In this document: in pieces, positions 7,548-16,041 of the stretch
Position numbering within the stretch: the first letter of the stretch is position 1
How the letters are laid out: the number at the start of each line of letters is the position of its first letter
NCBI GenBank assembly: GCA_033764865.1
Contig: JANRIM010000141.1
Location: 1-27,340 of the forward strand
Reading direction: 5' to 3'
From: VFBF01 sp033764865
GTDB lineage: Bacteria > Pseudomonadota > Alphaproteobacteria > Caulobacterales > Aquidulcibacteraceae
DNA: 27,340 bases
The notes under the pieces: generated by a model
Seen by the model: only the letters and a program-made list of their open reading frames with translations
The model's database searches: none
What the model was told of the DNA's origin: nothing
Position numbers and translations under genes: made by a program

Positions 7548-9881
7548 CTAGAAATCCGCCGCGATGGAGACCACCACTTCCCGGCCGCGGTTGTAGGCGA
7601 TCTCGGCGTAGCCCGAGCCCGTGGTGAGCGAGGAATTGCCCGCGACGGGGAAGATTTCGTCGGTGACGTTCTTGCCCGCGATGCGCAATCGCCACCGGCC
7701 CGACGGCGGCTCGAGCGACGCCGCGAGGTTGAGGGTCGTGACGTCCTTGGTCTGGGCGATCTCGACGGTGTTGCCGGTATCGAAGAACTGCGCGCCGGTG
7801 AACACGACGTCGGCCCGCGTCGTCAGCGCGAAATCCCCCGGCAACGTGCTGTCCAGCTCCGCGGCGACGCTGCCCTGCCACTCGGGCACGTAAGCGAGGC
7901 GGCTGGCGAGCGTGACGGGCACAGAGGTGGGCGCCGCGCCGCCGAAGCGGACGGCCTCCACCGCATCGAAGCGGTCGTCGAGATAGCTCACGTTGGCGTC
8001 GAACGACAGCGACCGCGTGGGACGGACATCCACCTCCGCCTCGACGCCGCGGATCGTGGCCCGTCCTGCGTTGAAAATGTAGGGCGCGACGCCGAACCGG
8101 TACGTGAGCTGGACATCGTCGTAGCGCGTGGTGAAAGCCGCGAGATTGACGCGCACGCGCGCCGTGGGATCGAGCTTCACCCCGACCTCGACGCTTTCGG
8201 CGGTCTCGGGGTCGAACGACGGCGGCGTCAACGCCGCAGCGCCCGTGGCGGGATCTGCGGGCACCGGCGCGTTGAAGCGGCTGTTGAAGCCGCCGCTCTT
8301 GAAGCCCTGGGCGAGGCTGGCGTAGCCGAAAACCGCGTCGGAGAGACGATAGCTGAGCGCCGCAGACGCCGTGGTGGACTCAAACGTGGACTCAAACCGC
8401 CGGCGCAGCACGTACGCGTTGGCGGGGTTCGCTTCGTTGAACTGGCTGGGCAGCGTGCCCTTGGTCTCTTCGGTGTAGCGCAGGCCCAGCGACGCCGCGA
8501 GGTTGCGGATCGGCGTGTACGTCGCGTGGCCGTACGCTGCGAACGCCGTGTTCGTGATCTGGTTGTCGTTGCGGTCGAACGTGCCGCCCGGCGGCGACCC
8601 CGGCGGAGACAGCGTCACGCGCAACCTGTCCTGCGTCTCGGCGTCCAGATAATAGAGCCCGGACACGACGGTGAGCGGATCGCGCGCGTACGTCAGTTGC
8701 AGCTCCTGGCTGAACTGGCGGCCTGTGCTCTTGTAGTCGGTGTGCAGGATCGGGAACGGCGTGTTGTCGGCGTCGCGGCGGCCAGTCCACAGCAGGGAGC
8801 GGTAGGCGGTGATGGACTTCAGCGTCAGCGCATCGGCGATGGCCCACGTGGCGACGCCGCTCACGCCCCAGTTCTCCAGCGTGCTGGCGGTGTCGAACGT
8901 GCCGTTGGCGACGAAGGGGCCGTCATTGTAGAAATTGTTCGCGCAGCGCGCGTCGTCGATGGCGGGAATCGTCGGCGCCCCAGGTGAGGGCGAGGCCGGC
9001 GCGGCAGCGCCCGGACATCCGGCAAGCACGCTGGAGTACGCAGCGAACGCCGCCCGCGTATTGATGGCGGCGAACACGAGCGGCGCGCCGTTTTCGTCGG
9101 AGACCGTCAGATCGCCCCGCAGCGCCAACGACAGCGTGCGCGACGGCTGGTACACCGCCTTGCCGGTGACGGTGTAGGTGTCGGCGTCGCCCAGATCGTC
9201 GTCGTCGACGGCGCGCCGGACGTAGCCATCCTGCCGGCGGGCGCCGAAGGTCCAGCGCGTGCGCAGCGCAGACGACAGCGGCGCATCGAGCGCCACCTGG
9301 CCTTCGCGCAGGGCGTCCGTGCCGGCGCCGATCCGGATCGAGCCGCCGAACGTTTCGCCGGGCGGCGCCGACTGGAGCAGGATCGCCCCGCCGATGGTGT
9401 TGCGCCCGAACAGCGTGCCCTGGGGCCCGCGCAGCACCTGCACGCTGGCGATGTCGCGGAAGTCCATGACACCGCCGACGGCGGAGCCCATGTAGACGTC
9501 GTCCACATAGATGCCCACGCCCGGATCGACGCCGGCGGTGGGGTCGGTCTGGCCGATGCCGCGGATGAAGACCTGGGCAGCGGCGTTGTTGCCCGAGAGG
9601 GGCGCCACGGGCGCGAACTGCAGGCTGGGCGTGACGGCGTCGAGATCGACCGTCGAGCGGATCTGGGCGTCGTCCAGATCCCGCGCCGAGACCACCGTGA
9701 CCGAGAGGGGCGCATCCTGGAGGTTCTCCGCCACCCGGCGCGCGGTGACGATGATCTCATCCTGCCCGGCGGCGCGCGCGACCTCCTGCGCCTGCGCCGC
9801 ATCGAAGACGAGCGGCCCCCACGCGACGCCGGCCAGCACCGCGCCGGCCAGGCCGCGGGCCCTCAAGGCGCTACCGGCCAT
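7548..9881 (-). CDS. TonB-dependent outer-membrane receptor
   Basis: 777 residues. A signal peptide ends near AQA (29-31), followed by the TonB-box-like DEIIVTARR (41-49), a plug domain with the usual VFIRGIGQ, GIYVDDVYMG and VLRGPQGTLFGRNTIGG segments, then a 22-strand-type barrel that finishes with VVVSIAADF and the terminal phenylalanine needed for barrel assembly. The plug sequence is of the sphingomonad/caulobacterial type used for organic substrates as well as iron chelates. An external loop near residues 285-315 contains two cysteines. The ATG at 9881 has a strong purine-rich site (AGGAGG then GGAGGGAAG) upstream. Residues FESTFEST come from a perfect 12-base tandem duplication. The gene sits between an AAHS transporter and an acyl-CoA dehydrogenase on the same strand, which favours a carboxylate or hydrocarbon-derived substrate. 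Confidence 0.95.
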   Translation of the reverse strand: MAGSALRARGLAGAVLAGVAWGPLVFDAAQAQEVARAAGQDEIIVTARRVAENLQDAPLSVTVVSARDLDDAQIRSTVDLDAVTPSLQFAPVAPLSGNNAAAQVFIRGIGQTDPTAGVDPGVGIYVDDVYMGSAVGGVMDFRDIASVQVLRGPQGTLFGRNTIGGAILLQSAPPGETFGGSIRIGAGTDALREGQVALDAPLSSALRTRWTFGARRQDGYVRRAVDDDDLGDADTYTVTGKAVYQPSRTLSLALRGDLTVSDENGAPLVFAAINTRAAFAAYSSVLAGCPGAAAPASPSPGAPTIPAIDDARCANNFYNDGPFVANGTFDTASTLENWGVSGVATWAIADALTLKSITAYRSLLWTGRRDADNTPFPILHTDYKSTGRQFSQELQLTYARDPLTVVSGLYYLDAETQDRLRVTLSPPGSPPGGTFDRNDNQITNTAFAAYGHATYTPIRNLAASLGLRYTEETKGTLPSQFNEANPANAYVLRRRFESTFESTTASAALSYRLSDAVFGYASLAQGFKSGGFNSRFNAPVPADPATGAAALTPPSFDPETAESVEVGVKLDPTARVRVNLAAFTTRYDDVQLTYRFGVAPYIFNAGRATIRGVEAEVDVRPTRSLSFDANVSYLDDRFDAVEAVRFGGAAPTSVPVTLASRLAYVPEWQGSVAAELDSTLPGDFALTTRADVVFTGAQFFDTGNTVEIAQTKDVTTLNLAASLEPPSGRWRLRIAGKNVTDEIFPVAGNSSLTTGSGYAEIAYNRGREVVVSIAADF
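8374..8397. repeat. Tandem 12-base duplication inside the TonB receptor gene
   Basis: GTGGACTCAAAC occurs twice in a row (8374-8385, 8386-8397). It is a multiple of three, so the frame is kept and the protein reads FESTFEST in a barrel strand or loop. Confidence 0.9.
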
Positions 9882-9982
9882 GACGGCTTCCCTCCCCTCC
9901 TGCGACCGACGCCGACGCGCCGGACGCTCCAGCCGATATCCCTAGCGGAACCAGGCACTTGGGCAAGGGCGCCGCCCCCGGC

Positions 9983-11152
9983 CTAGAAGGACTTGGGCAA
10001 GCCGAGCACGTGGGTGGCCACGTGGCTGAGGATGAGGTTCGTGGAGATGGGGGCCACCTGGTAGAGGCGGGTCTCTCGAAACTTGCGCTCGATGTCGAAC
10101 TCTTCGGCGAAGCCGAAGCCGCCGTGCGTCTGCACGCACATGTCGGCGGCGAACCAGGAGGCCTCCGAGGCGGTCATCTTGGCCATGTTGGCCTCCGACC
10201 CGCACGGGACGTCGGCGTCGAACATGTCGGCGGCGCGCTGCACCATGAGGGCGGCGGCCGTCACCTGCACGTGCGCGCGGGCGATGGGAAACTGCACGCC
10301 CTGGTTCACGCCGATGGGCGCCCCGAAGACCTCTCGCTGGCGCGCGTAGGCGCTGGCGCGATCGATGAAGAAGCGCCCGTCCCCGATGCATTCGGCTGCG
10401 ATGAGGATTCGCTCGGCGTTCATGCCGTCGAGGATGTAGCGGAAGCCCTGCCCCTCCTGCCCGATGAGGTTTTCCGCGGGCACCTCCAGATTGTCGAAGA
10501 AGAGCTCCGTGGTGGCGTGGTTCAGCATCGTGCGGATCGGCCGGATGGTCAGACCCCTGCCGACGGCCGCCCGCATGTCGACGATCAGCACGCTCATGCC
10601 ATCGCTGGGCTTGGCGACGTCCTCGCGGGCGGTGGTGCGGCAGAGCAGGATCATCAGGTCCGAGTGCTCGGCGCGGCTGATCCAGATTTTCTGGCCGTTG
10701 ACTATGTACTTGTCCCCCACGCGCTTGGCGAACGTGCGCAGCCTCGTGGTGTCGGTGCCGCTGGTGGGCTCGGTGACGCCGAACGCCTGCAGGCGCAGAT
10801 CGCCTGACGCAACGGCGGGCAGGTAGCGGGCCTTCTGTGCGTCGCTGCCGTGCCGCAGGATCGTGCCCATGGTGTACATCTGGGCGTGGCAGGCGCCGCC
10901 GTTGCAGCCGGCGCGGTGGATTTCCTCCAGCACTGCGGCCGCAGCCGAAACGCCAAGGCCGGACCCGCCATACGCCTCCGGGATCAGCACCGACAGGAAG
11001 CCGGCCTTCGTCAGCGCCTGCACGAACGCCGTGGGATAGCCGCGCTCGCGGTCTAGCGCCTGCCAGTAAGCCCCGGGGAAATCCGCGCACAGCCGGCGCA
11101 CCGCCTCGCGGATGTCGCGATGGGTTTCTGAGAACGAAGCAGCCTGGGTCAT
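9983..11152 (-). CDS. Acyl-CoA dehydrogenase (IVD/LCAD-type catalytic base position)
   Basis: 389-residue flavoprotein that would oxidise an acyl-CoA at the alpha-beta bond and pass electrons to ETF. The FAD/substrate motif is FGVTEPTSGTDTT (124-136), the middle beta domain follows, and the C-terminal helical domain has QTHGGFGFAEEFDIERKFRE (341-360). The glutamate used as base by medium-chain enzymes would fall at residue 368, which is proline here (YQVAPIS). Instead E247 in GMNAERILIA aligns with the catalytic Glu of isovaleryl-CoA and long-chain dehydrogenases. The start at 11152 opens with MTQAASFSETHRDIREAV, a normal N-terminus; an upstream in-frame ATG at 11242 would add an Arg-rich stretch lying over the end of the intergenic gap. 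The substrate is uncertain; context suggests catabolism of something imported by the neighbouring receptor and transporter. Confidence 0.92.
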   Translation of the reverse strand: MTQAASFSETHRDIREAVRRLCADFPGAYWQALDRERGYPTAFVQALTKAGFLSVLIPEAYGGSGLGVSAAAAVLEEIHRAGCNGGACHAQMYTMGTILRHGSDAQKARYLPAVASGDLRLQAFGVTEPTSGTDTTRLRTFAKRVGDKYIVNGQKIWISRAEHSDLMILLCRTTAREDVAKPSDGMSVLIVDMRAAVGRGLTIRPIRTMLNHATTELFFDNLEVPAENLIGQEGQGFRYILDGMNAERILIAAECIGDGRFFIDRASAYARQREVFGAPIGVNQGVQFPIARAHVQVTAAALMVQRAADMFDADVPCGSEANMAKMTASEASWFAADMCVQTHGGFGFAEEFDIERKFRETRLYQVAPISTNLILSHVATHVLGLPKSF

Positions 11153-11255
11153 GAGTCCGCCGGATTGAACGCCGGACCACGCTATACGGGCCCGCCCCAA
11201 ACGGGAACGGCGGCGCATTGCTGCGCCGCCGTCCCATGTCATACGGAGACCGGCT

Positions 11256-13418
11256 TCAGCGCTTGGGCGCCGCCCCTGTAGGAAAGCCGCGTTGCTCCAG
11301 CAGCGCCCGCACGTCCGGATCGCGCCCGCGGAACAGGCGGTACGCCTCGGCGCGGTCGATGATGTTGCCGTTCGAGAGGATGAATTCCTTCATCTTGCCC
11401 GAGACCACGGGGCTCCAGACGTCGCCCGCCTCCTCGAACGCCTTCCAGGTGTCGGCGTCCATCACCTCGGACCAGAGGTAGGAGTAGTAGCCCGCCGAAT
11501 ACGCATCGCTGGAGAACAGGTGCCCGAACTGCGGCAGGCGGTGACGCATCACGATCTCGCGCGGCATGCCGATGGAGGCCAGCGTCTCGCGCTCGAAAGC
11601 GTCGGCGTCGATGACGCCGTCGGGCAGCGTGTGCAGCTTCATGTCCACGATGGCCGAGGAGAGATAGCTCACCGTGGCGTAGCCCTGGTTGAACTTGTCG
11701 GACTTGCGCACCCGGTCCAGCAGCGCGGCGGGCATGGGCGCGCCGGTCTGGTAGTGCTTGGCGAAGCGGTCGAGGATTTCCGGCGTCAGCACCCAGCGCT
11801 CGTGCACCTGGCTCGGGTATTCCACGAAGTCGCGCGGCGTGCCGGCGAGCGTGGGATACGGCACGTTCTGCAGCAGGCCGTGCAACGCATGGCCGAACTC
11901 GTGGAACAGCGTCTCGGCGTCGTCGAGGCTGATCAGCACCGGCTCGCCGGGCGCGCCCTTGGTGAAGTTGTTGTTGTTGGAGGTGATCGCGGTCACGGGG
12001 CCGTCGAACGTGCTCTGCGTGCGGTAGCCCATGGCCCACGCGCCCGAGCGTTTGCCGGTGCGGGCGTAGTTGTCGCCGTAGAACAGCCCCACATGGCGCC
12101 CGGTCGCCTTCTCGGTGACCTCCCACACCCGGACATCGGGGTGAAACACCGGCACGGAGCCGCTGATTTCCTTGAACTCAAGTCCGTACAGCTTGCCCGC
12201 CATCCACTGCGAGGCGGCGATCATGTTGTTCAGCTCAAAGTACGGCTTCAGCTCCGCGGCGTCGAGATCGTAGCGTTCCTTGCGGACTTTCTCCGCGTAG
12301 TAGAGGTAGTCCCACGGCTCGATGGTGATGCGGGGGCCGCGTTCGCGGTTGGCGACCGCCTGCATGTCGCGCACTTCTTCGCGCACGCGCGCCACCGCGG
12401 CCGGCCACACCCGCATCATCAGATCCATCGCCTTGGCGGGATCCTTGGCCATCGTGTCGTCCATGCGGCGATGGGCGTGGCTGGGATAACCCAGCACCTT
12501 GGCGCGCTCCGCCCGCAGCTTCACGATCTTGGCGATCGTGGCGTTGGTGTCGTTGGCGTCGCCGTTGTCGCCGCGATTGACGAACTTGCGCCACACCGTC
12601 TCGCGCAGCGCACGGTCGGAGGCCAGCGTGAGGATGGGATCGACGCTGGAGCGCGTGTTGACCACGATCCACTTGCCGGCGAGCCCGCGCTCCTCGGCGG
12701 CGGCCTTGGCGCTTGCGATGTAGTCCGCCGGCATGCCGGCGAGGCCGGCCTCGGTGTCGATCACCGTCCAGGCGGTCTCGTCAGCCAGCAGCTTCGCGCG
12801 GAAATCGGCGAACAGCGTCGCCAGTTCCTGGTTCAGGCGGGCGACTTCGGCCTTCTGGCCTTCATCGAGTTTGGCGCCGGCGCGCACGAAATCGTCGTAG
12901 ACGCGCTCCACCAGCCGCCGCTGCACGGGATCGAGCGAGGCGCGCGTGGCGTGCACAGCCTCCACCTTGGCGAACAGCGCCTTGTTGAAGTTGATCTCGT
13001 CGCCGATGGCCGACAGCTTCGGAGACCACTCGCGGTCGAGCGCCTGGTAGGCGGGGTTGTTCATGTTCGCGGTCATGACGCTGTAGAGGCGCGCGACGCG
13101 ATCGAAGAGGTCGCCCCCGCGTTCCATCGCCACGATGGTGTTCTCGAACGTCGGCGGATCCTCGTTCTTCACGATGGCGTCCACCTCGGCGCGCAGCTGC
13201 GCGAAGGACGCCTCGAACGCGCCGGGGAACAGCTCGGGCTTCACCTGGTCCCAGGGCGGCACGCCGCCATAGGGCCCCGTCCACGCCGCGAGCAGCGGAT
13301 TGGCGGCGGGGGCGACGGCGGCCGGCGCTTCCGGCGCGGCGGCCGAAGGAGCCCCGGTGGACGTGGCGCAGGCGGCGAGGGCGAGCAGGCTGGCCCCCGC
13401 AATCATGATGTGACGCAC
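11256..13418 (-). CDS. dcp: M3-family zinc metallopeptidase, Dcp-like peptidyl-dipeptidase lipoprotein
   Basis: 720-residue M3 metallopeptidase with the zinc site HEFGH (506-510) and a downstream glutamate in DFVEYPSQ, the arrangement of Dcp and oligopeptidase A. Dcp-type enzymes remove C-terminal dipeptides. The N-terminus MRHIMIAGASLLALAAC is a lipoprotein signal with a LAAC lipobox (Cys17), followed by an Ala/Pro-rich linker, so the enzyme is probably anchored in the periplasm, probably at the outer membrane because no Asp follows the cysteine. I chose the GTG at 13418: GGGGAG lies seven bases upstream, whereas it would be 19 bases from the next in-frame ATG (13406). The C-terminal GYYSYLWSEVMDAD and RDPDVRALL match Dcp. 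It is transcribed away from an alpha/beta hydrolase. Confidence 0.93.
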   Translation of the reverse strand: MRHIMIAGASLLALAACATSTGAPSAAAPEAPAAVAPAANPLLAAWTGPYGGVPPWDQVKPELFPGAFEASFAQLRAEVDAIVKNEDPPTFENTIVAMERGGDLFDRVARLYSVMTANMNNPAYQALDREWSPKLSAIGDEINFNKALFAKVEAVHATRASLDPVQRRLVERVYDDFVRAGAKLDEGQKAEVARLNQELATLFADFRAKLLADETAWTVIDTEAGLAGMPADYIASAKAAAEERGLAGKWIVVNTRSSVDPILTLASDRALRETVWRKFVNRGDNGDANDTNATIAKIVKLRAERAKVLGYPSHAHRRMDDTMAKDPAKAMDLMMRVWPAAVARVREEVRDMQAVANRERGPRITIEPWDYLYYAEKVRKERYDLDAAELKPYFELNNMIAASQWMAGKLYGLEFKEISGSVPVFHPDVRVWEVTEKATGRHVGLFYGDNYARTGKRSGAWAMGYRTQSTFDGPVTAITSNNNNFTKGAPGEPVLISLDDAETLFHEFGHALHGLLQNVPYPTLAGTPRDFVEYPSQVHERWVLTPEILDRFAKHYQTGAPMPAALLDRVRKSDKFNQGYATVSYLSSAIVDMKLHTLPDGVIDADAFERETLASIGMPREIVMRHRLPQFGHLFSSDAYSAGYYSYLWSEVMDADTWKAFEEAGDVWSPVVSGKMKEFILSNGNIIDRAEAYRLFRGRDPDVRALLEQRGFPTGAAPKR

Positions 13419-13474
13419 GAATGATCTCCCCGATCCAATCTGTGACGCCCGCGTCTGAACGATCTGACGGGCAT

Positions 13475-13493
13475 AGCGATTATCGATAACGCT
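13475..13493. promoter_or_regulatory. AT-rich palindrome in the divergent dcp/hydrolase promoter region
   Basis: TTATCGATAA (13480-13489) is a perfect ten-base palindrome, flanked by AGCG (13475-13478) and CGCT (13490-13493) with one unpaired base. It stands out as AT-rich in a GC-rich gap between divergent genes, about 60 bases before the dcp start. It may be an operator or overlap a -10 element. Confidence 0.4.
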
Positions 13494-13645
13494 TGGTGCG
13501 CCACTTGGCGCCGCGCCGTCAACCCGCCATCGACGGGCGATCACGCAATCGGGACGACCCGGGGTTGGCGCTGGGCGCCGTTGCGGCGCCGGTTTCCATT
13601 CCCCGCGATCCGTCCCACCATGCGCAAAACGGGAGCGTGACGCAC

Positions 13646-14545
13646 ATGCCGCAGGTGAGGGCTAACGGGATCGACATCGAATACGAGAGCTTCGGACGGG
13701 AGGACGCGCCGGCGATCCTCCTGATCATGGGCTTCGGCGCCCAGATGACGCTGTGGCCCGTTCCGCTGTGCGAGGGACTGGCGGCGAAAGGCTACCGCGT
13801 CGTGCGGTTCGACAATCGCGACATCGGCAAATCCACCCACCTCATGGACATGGGGACGCCCGACATCGGCGTGCTGATGGCGCAGCTGATGTCCGGGCAA
13901 CCGGCGCAAGCGCCGTACACGCTCAACGACATGGCCGACGATGCGGTGGCCCTGCTCGACGCGCTGGGGATCGACCGGGCCCACATCGTGGGAGCCTCCA
14001 TGGGCGGCATGATCGCGCAGCTGGTGGCGATCCGGCATCCGGCGCGGACGCGCAGCCTCACCTCCATCATGTCCACCACCGGCCGACGGGACCTGCCGCC
14101 CGCGAAGCCCGAGGCCATGGCCGCGCTCATGACGCCACCGGCCAGCGACAGCCGCGAGGACCGCGTGGCGGCGGGCATGCGCACCTGGCGGGCGATCGGC
14201 AGCCCCGGCTACGCCGCCAGCGACGAGGAACTGCGCGCCGACGCCGAACGGGACGTGGACCGCACGCCCTACGAGCCGACGGGCGTGGCCCGCCAGATGG
14301 CAGCCATCCTCGCCGCCCCGCCCCGCAACGACATGCTGGCGGCCGTGCGCGCGCCCACGCTGGTGCTGCACGGCGCCGACGACCCGCTCATTCCCGTGGA
14401 GGGCGGCAAGGACACCGCCGCGAGCATCCCCGGCGCGGAGCTGGTGATCGTGCCGGGCATGGGTCACGACTTCACCCGCGCGCTCACGCCGGTCTACCTG
14501 AAGCACATCGGGGACTTTGTGACGCGGGTGGACGCCGCCGCCTGA
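13646..14545 (+). CDS. Alpha/beta-hydrolase (RdmC-like esterase family)
   Basis: 299-residue cytosolic alpha/beta-fold hydrolase with no signal peptide. The oxyanion-region loop LLIMGFGAQ (25-33), the strand-helix RFDNRDIGKST (54-64), the nucleophile elbow GASMGG (S118), an acid loop LHGADDPLIP and the C-terminal PGMGHDF supplying the histidine complete a catalytic triad. The DNRDIGKS pattern is shared with aclacinomycin methyl-esterase-like enzymes and many uncharacterised esterases, so only ester or carbon-carbon hydrolysis of a small molecule can be claimed. The ATG at 13646 has GGGAG ten bases upstream and starts directly at the first beta strand; an open frame reaching back to 13493 would cover the palindromic promoter region and add low-quality sequence. 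Confidence 0.88.
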   Translation: MPQVRANGIDIEYESFGREDAPAILLIMGFGAQMTLWPVPLCEGLAAKGYRVVRFDNRDIGKSTHLMDMGTPDIGVLMAQLMSGQPAQAPYTLNDMADDAVALLDALGIDRAHIVGASMGGMIAQLVAIRHPARTRSLTSIMSTTGRRDLPPAKPEAMAALMTPPASDSREDRVAAGMRTWRAIGSPGYAASDEELRADAERDVDRTPYEPTGVARQMAAILAAPPRNDMLAAVRAPTLVLHGADDPLIPVEGGKDTAASIPGAELVIVPGMGHDFTRALTPVYLKHIGDFVTRVDAAA

Positions 14546-14566
14546 TTAGCGTCGCTCCGCCCAGGA

Positions 14567-14593
14567 CCTGACGCTCGGCAGGCGGGCGTCAGG
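14567..14593. terminator. Bidirectional terminator-like hairpin between hydrolase and cpdR
   Basis: CCTGACGC (14567-14574) pairs perfectly with GCGTCAGG (14586-14593) around an 11-base loop. It lies in the 43-base gap between convergent genes and overlaps the cpdR stop codon. No T-tract follows on either strand. Confidence 0.5.
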
Positions 14594-14948
14594 CCGCCAT
14601 CATCCGTTCGACCTCGGCCACGAGATCCTTGAGGTGGAAGGGCTTGGACAGCACCTTCGCCTCCTTCGGGGCCGGATTGGCCTGGCTCAGCGCCACGGCG
14701 GCGAAGCCGGTGATGAACATGATCTTCATGCCGGGCGCGCTTTCGGCGGCGCGACGCGCCAGCTCGATGCCGTCGAGGCCGGGCATGACGATATCCGTGA
14801 GGAGCAGGTCGAAGCTCGCCTGCCCTAGGGCTTCCCATGCGGAGTGGCCGTCCCCGTGGGAGACCACCTCATGGCCGGCCCGACCCAGGCTGACCGTCAG
14901 GAATTGCCGCAGGGAATCGTCGTCCTCGGCCAACAGGATGCGCGCCAC
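14589..14948 (-). CDS. cpdR: CpdR-type single-domain response regulator
   Basis: 119-residue stand-alone receiver domain. Acidic pocket residues lie in LLAEDDD (5-11), the phospho-acceptor is D52 in LLLTDIVMP, the Thr is in MFITGFAAVAL, and the conserved lysine is in VLSKPFHLKDL. The stretches DIVMP, DGIELARRA, KIMFITGFAAVAL and KVLSKPFHL are nearly diagnostic for CpdR, the adaptor that, when unphosphorylated, directs the ClpXP protease to substrates such as PdeA and supports CtrA turnover in Caulobacter; phosphate comes through CckA and ChpT. The start is the GTG at 14948, with AGAGGA eight bases upstream, giving the expected length; in-frame codons further upstream add a basic non-homologous leader. 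The protein ends Met-Met-Ala-Ala, which resembles a ClpX-recognised tail. It diverges from an N-formylglutamate amidohydrolase gene. Confidence 0.93.
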   Translation of the reverse strand: MARILLAEDDDSLRQFLTVSLGRAGHEVVSHGDGHSAWEALGQASFDLLLTDIVMPGLDGIELARRAAESAPGMKIMFITGFAAVALSQANPAPKEAKVLSKPFHLKDLVAEVERMMAA

Positions 14949-15077
14949 GGATCTCGTCCTCTTGCCCCTAGAAAGGGCAGTATACGCACAAAACCGTAAA
15001 GGGCGCCTTTTCATCGCCGTAAGGCAAGTTCAGCCAGGGTTGTTGACGCCTGAAGCGGCGCCCGCGAAGAATTGCGC

Positions 15078-15983
15078 ATGGACCTGCGGCCAGACCCGGC
15101 ATTCGGCGCGCTCGCGGACGCGCGGGCGGCCCGCGCCGTCGGCGAGGACGGCGATCCCCCCTACGTTCTCATCGAGCCCTTCCGGCGCAGCACGCCGCTG
15201 ATCTTCGCCTCCCCGCACTCCGGCCGCCGCTATCCCCGGGACCTGATGCAGACCGCGCGGGTGGGCCTGGGCAGCCTGCGCCGGTCGGAGGACGCGTTCG
15301 TGGACGAGCTGTTCGCAGGCGCAGCGGCGCACGGGGCGCCGATCCTGTGCGCCGCGGTGGCGCGGGCCTACGTCGACCTCAACCGGGACCCCACCGAGCT
15401 CGATCCCGACATGTTCATCGACAGCCCGGGCCTGTCCACACACACGCCCCGGGTGCAAGCGGGCCTGGGCGCCATCCCGCGCATCGCGGGTGACGGGCAG
15501 GAAATCTACTGGCGCAAGCTGCCGGGCGCGGAGGCCGTACGGCGCCTCGCCCTCGTGCACCGCCCCTATCACGCCATGCTGGCCGCCCTGGTGGACGAGG
15601 CCCGGGCCCAGTTCGGCTGCGCGGTGCTGGTGGACTGCCACTCCATGCCCAGCGCCGCCCGCGGACCGCAGCAGCCCGACGTGGTCCTGGGGGACCGGTT
15701 CGGGGCGTCCTGCCACCCGTCGATCACGGCGCTGGCGGAGGCCACCTTGCGGCGGATGGGGTACCGGGTGTCGCGCAATGCGCCCTTCGCCGGCGGCCAC
15801 ACGACGCAGAGCTATGGCCGGCCCGCCTACAAGGTCCACGCCCTGCAGGTGGAGCTGAACCGCAGCCTCTACCTCGACGAGCGCACCATGGAGCGAAGCC
15901 CGGGCTTCCGGCGCGTCCACACGGACATGAGCCGCCTTGCCGCCGTCCTGGCGGAGGCGGAGCTGCACCGCTCGCTGGCCTGA
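15078..15983 (+). CDS. N-formylglutamate amidohydrolase family protein
   Basis: 301 residues, cytosolic. The FGase-family motifs are visible: IFASPHSGRRYP (42-53, with the His-Ser-Gly metal-binding loop), AVARAYVDLNRDPTELD, LVDCHSMPS, APFAGGHTTQSYG and VHALQVELNRSLYLDE. Family members hydrolyse N-formyl-L-glutamate at the end of one histidine-degradation route, and in alphaproteobacteria a related gene commonly lies beside cpdR, although no hut genes are near. The function here is therefore inferred; deformylation of another formyl-amino acid is possible. The ATG at 15078 with GAAGA seven bases upstream is preferred; a TTG two codons earlier is the only alternative. It is followed by a terminator-rich gap. 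Confidence 0.9.
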   Translation: MDLRPDPAFGALADARAARAVGEDGDPPYVLIEPFRRSTPLIFASPHSGRRYPRDLMQTARVGLGSLRRSEDAFVDELFAGAAAHGAPILCAAVARAYVDLNRDPTELDPDMFIDSPGLSTHTPRVQAGLGAIPRIAGDGQEIYWRKLPGAEAVRRLALVHRPYHAMLAALVDEARAQFGCAVLVDCHSMPSAARGPQQPDVVLGDRFGASCHPSITALAEATLRRMGYRVSRNAPFAGGHTTQSYGRPAYKVHALQVELNRSLYLDERTMERSPGFRRVHTDMSRLAAVLAEAELHRSLA

Positions 15984-15985
15984 CG

Positions 15986-16031
15986 GGCCCCCGCCGGGGC
16001 GCGCCAAGGCGCCGCCCGCACGCCGGGGGCC
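15986..16031 (+). terminator. GC-rich stem-loop after the amidohydrolase gene
   Basis: GGCCCCCG (15986-15993) pairs with CGGGGGCC (16024-16031) and encloses a GC-rich interior that can fold further. It begins three bases after the stop codon. Possible terminator or 3'-end stabiliser; no T-run directly after it. Confidence 0.45.
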
Positions 16032-16041
16032 AGAAACAAAA

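Noticed and set aside
11292..13424. A 710-codon plus-strand open frame antisense to the M3 peptidase
   Set aside because: Shadow of the peptidase gene; no recognisable motif and residue bias typical of reverse-frame translation.
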